From contig JAUHXW010000214.1 of NCBI GenBank assembly GCA_030426705.1, forward strand, positions 1-5,407: a stretch of DNA of 5,407 bases, in the 5' to 3' direction. The notes below the pieces were generated by a model, which ran no database searches, was not told the origin of the DNA, and saw only the letters and a program-made list of their open reading frames with translations. The translations under genes were made by a program, and so were the position numbers. Source of the stretch: Gammaproteobacteria bacterium. Its GTDB lineage: Bacteria; Pseudomonadota; Gammaproteobacteria; Xanthomonadales; Marinicellaceae. Positions 5,275-5,407 of this stretch are shown in pieces (position 1 is the first letter of the stretch; the number at the start of each line of letters is the position of its first letter).

Positions 5275-5407
5275 TTAATTGGCTTGAATCATTTCTGTCA
5301 ATTCCGCTATTTTCTGCTTGAAAGTCAGATAATCGTTGGGTGTCTGTTGTGACAGTTCCTTGAGGGTGGTCAGGGTTTGTTGGGCGGTATTGAAGTCGTT
5401 TTGATTG
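5275..5407 (-). CDS. C-terminal end of an unidentified protein (5' part beyond the right edge)
   Basis: Read on the minus strand, the frame is open from the right edge to a TAA (complement of 5275-5277), giving 44 visible codons. The visible tail begins NQNDFNTAQQTLTTLK, contains TPNDYLTFKQKIAEL and ends EMIQAN. It is polar and Gln/Thr-rich with regularly spaced hydrophobics, so it is probably all helical. The two-helix look with an Asn-Asp turn recalls the end of a TPR-type or helical-hairpin protein, but no family can be named from this length. It runs in the same direction as comM, 98 bases upstream of it. The smooth codon pattern supports coding; identity is unknown. Confidence 0.5.
   Translation of the reverse strand, partial: NQNDFNTAQQTLTTLKELSQQTPNDYLTFKQKIAELTEMIQAN

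Noticed and set aside
1..5407. CRISPR arrays, insertion sequences, tRNA/rRNA genes, phage or toxin-antitoxin modules
   Set aside because: I saw no spaced repeats, transposase, terminal inverted repeats, tRNA-like cloverleaf or toxin-antitoxin pair on either strand. Apart from the edge genes, the window is conserved housekeeping and respiratory content.

Overview
This 5.4 kb window looks like ordinary chromosome from a gammaproteobacterium. The pyrophosphatase matches the E. coli protein residue by residue at its active site, the terminal oxidase is of the CioAB (short Q-loop) type common in that class, and a full-length ComM/YifB is present. Base composition is mid-40s % GC by spot counts, except for the first 279 bases, which count to about 31% GC. 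The species cannot be fixed from the sequence alone.

Layout, left to right. (1) Positions 1-279 (+) hold the C-terminal end of an unidentified, AT-rich small membrane protein that enters from outside the window. It ends in a bidirectional intrinsic terminator (279-305) shared with the convergent ppa gene. (2) 326-874 (-) is ppa, soluble family I inorganic pyrophosphatase. (3) 875-1108 is the divergent regulatory region between ppa and the oxidase operon. It has a clear ppa -10, a candidate sigma-54-type -24/-12 element and an extended -10 for the oxidase genes, and a cluster of direct and inverted GAACTTT repeats. (4) 1109-3634 (+) is a tightly packed three-gene operon: cydA/cioA, cydB/cioB, and a 34-codon single-span membrane ORF that fits the small accessory subunit (CydX-like/DUF2474-like) of bd-type oxidases. 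Gaps between the genes are 1 and 2 bases. (5) 3668-5176 (-) is comM (yifB), an AAA+ helicase-like protein of natural transformation, convergent with the oxidase operon and 33 bases from it with no clear terminator between. (6) 5177-5274 is the comM upstream region, with a 15-bp palindrome over a -10-like hexamer. (7) 5275-5407 (-) is the C-terminal end of another gene running in from the right edge.

Functionally, the central operon encodes a quinol-oxidising, oxygen-reducing bd-type terminal oxidase of the branch often called cyanide-insensitive. All heme-ligand and quinol-site residues I could place are present. ppa and comM are housekeeping or competence genes with no evident functional link to the oxidase. 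I see no mobile element, CRISPR array, RNA gene or novel multi-gene system. The items most worth a second look are the short third oxidase ORF, the possible sigma-54 promoter and repeat cluster before cydA, and the AT-rich unidentified membrane protein at the left edge.
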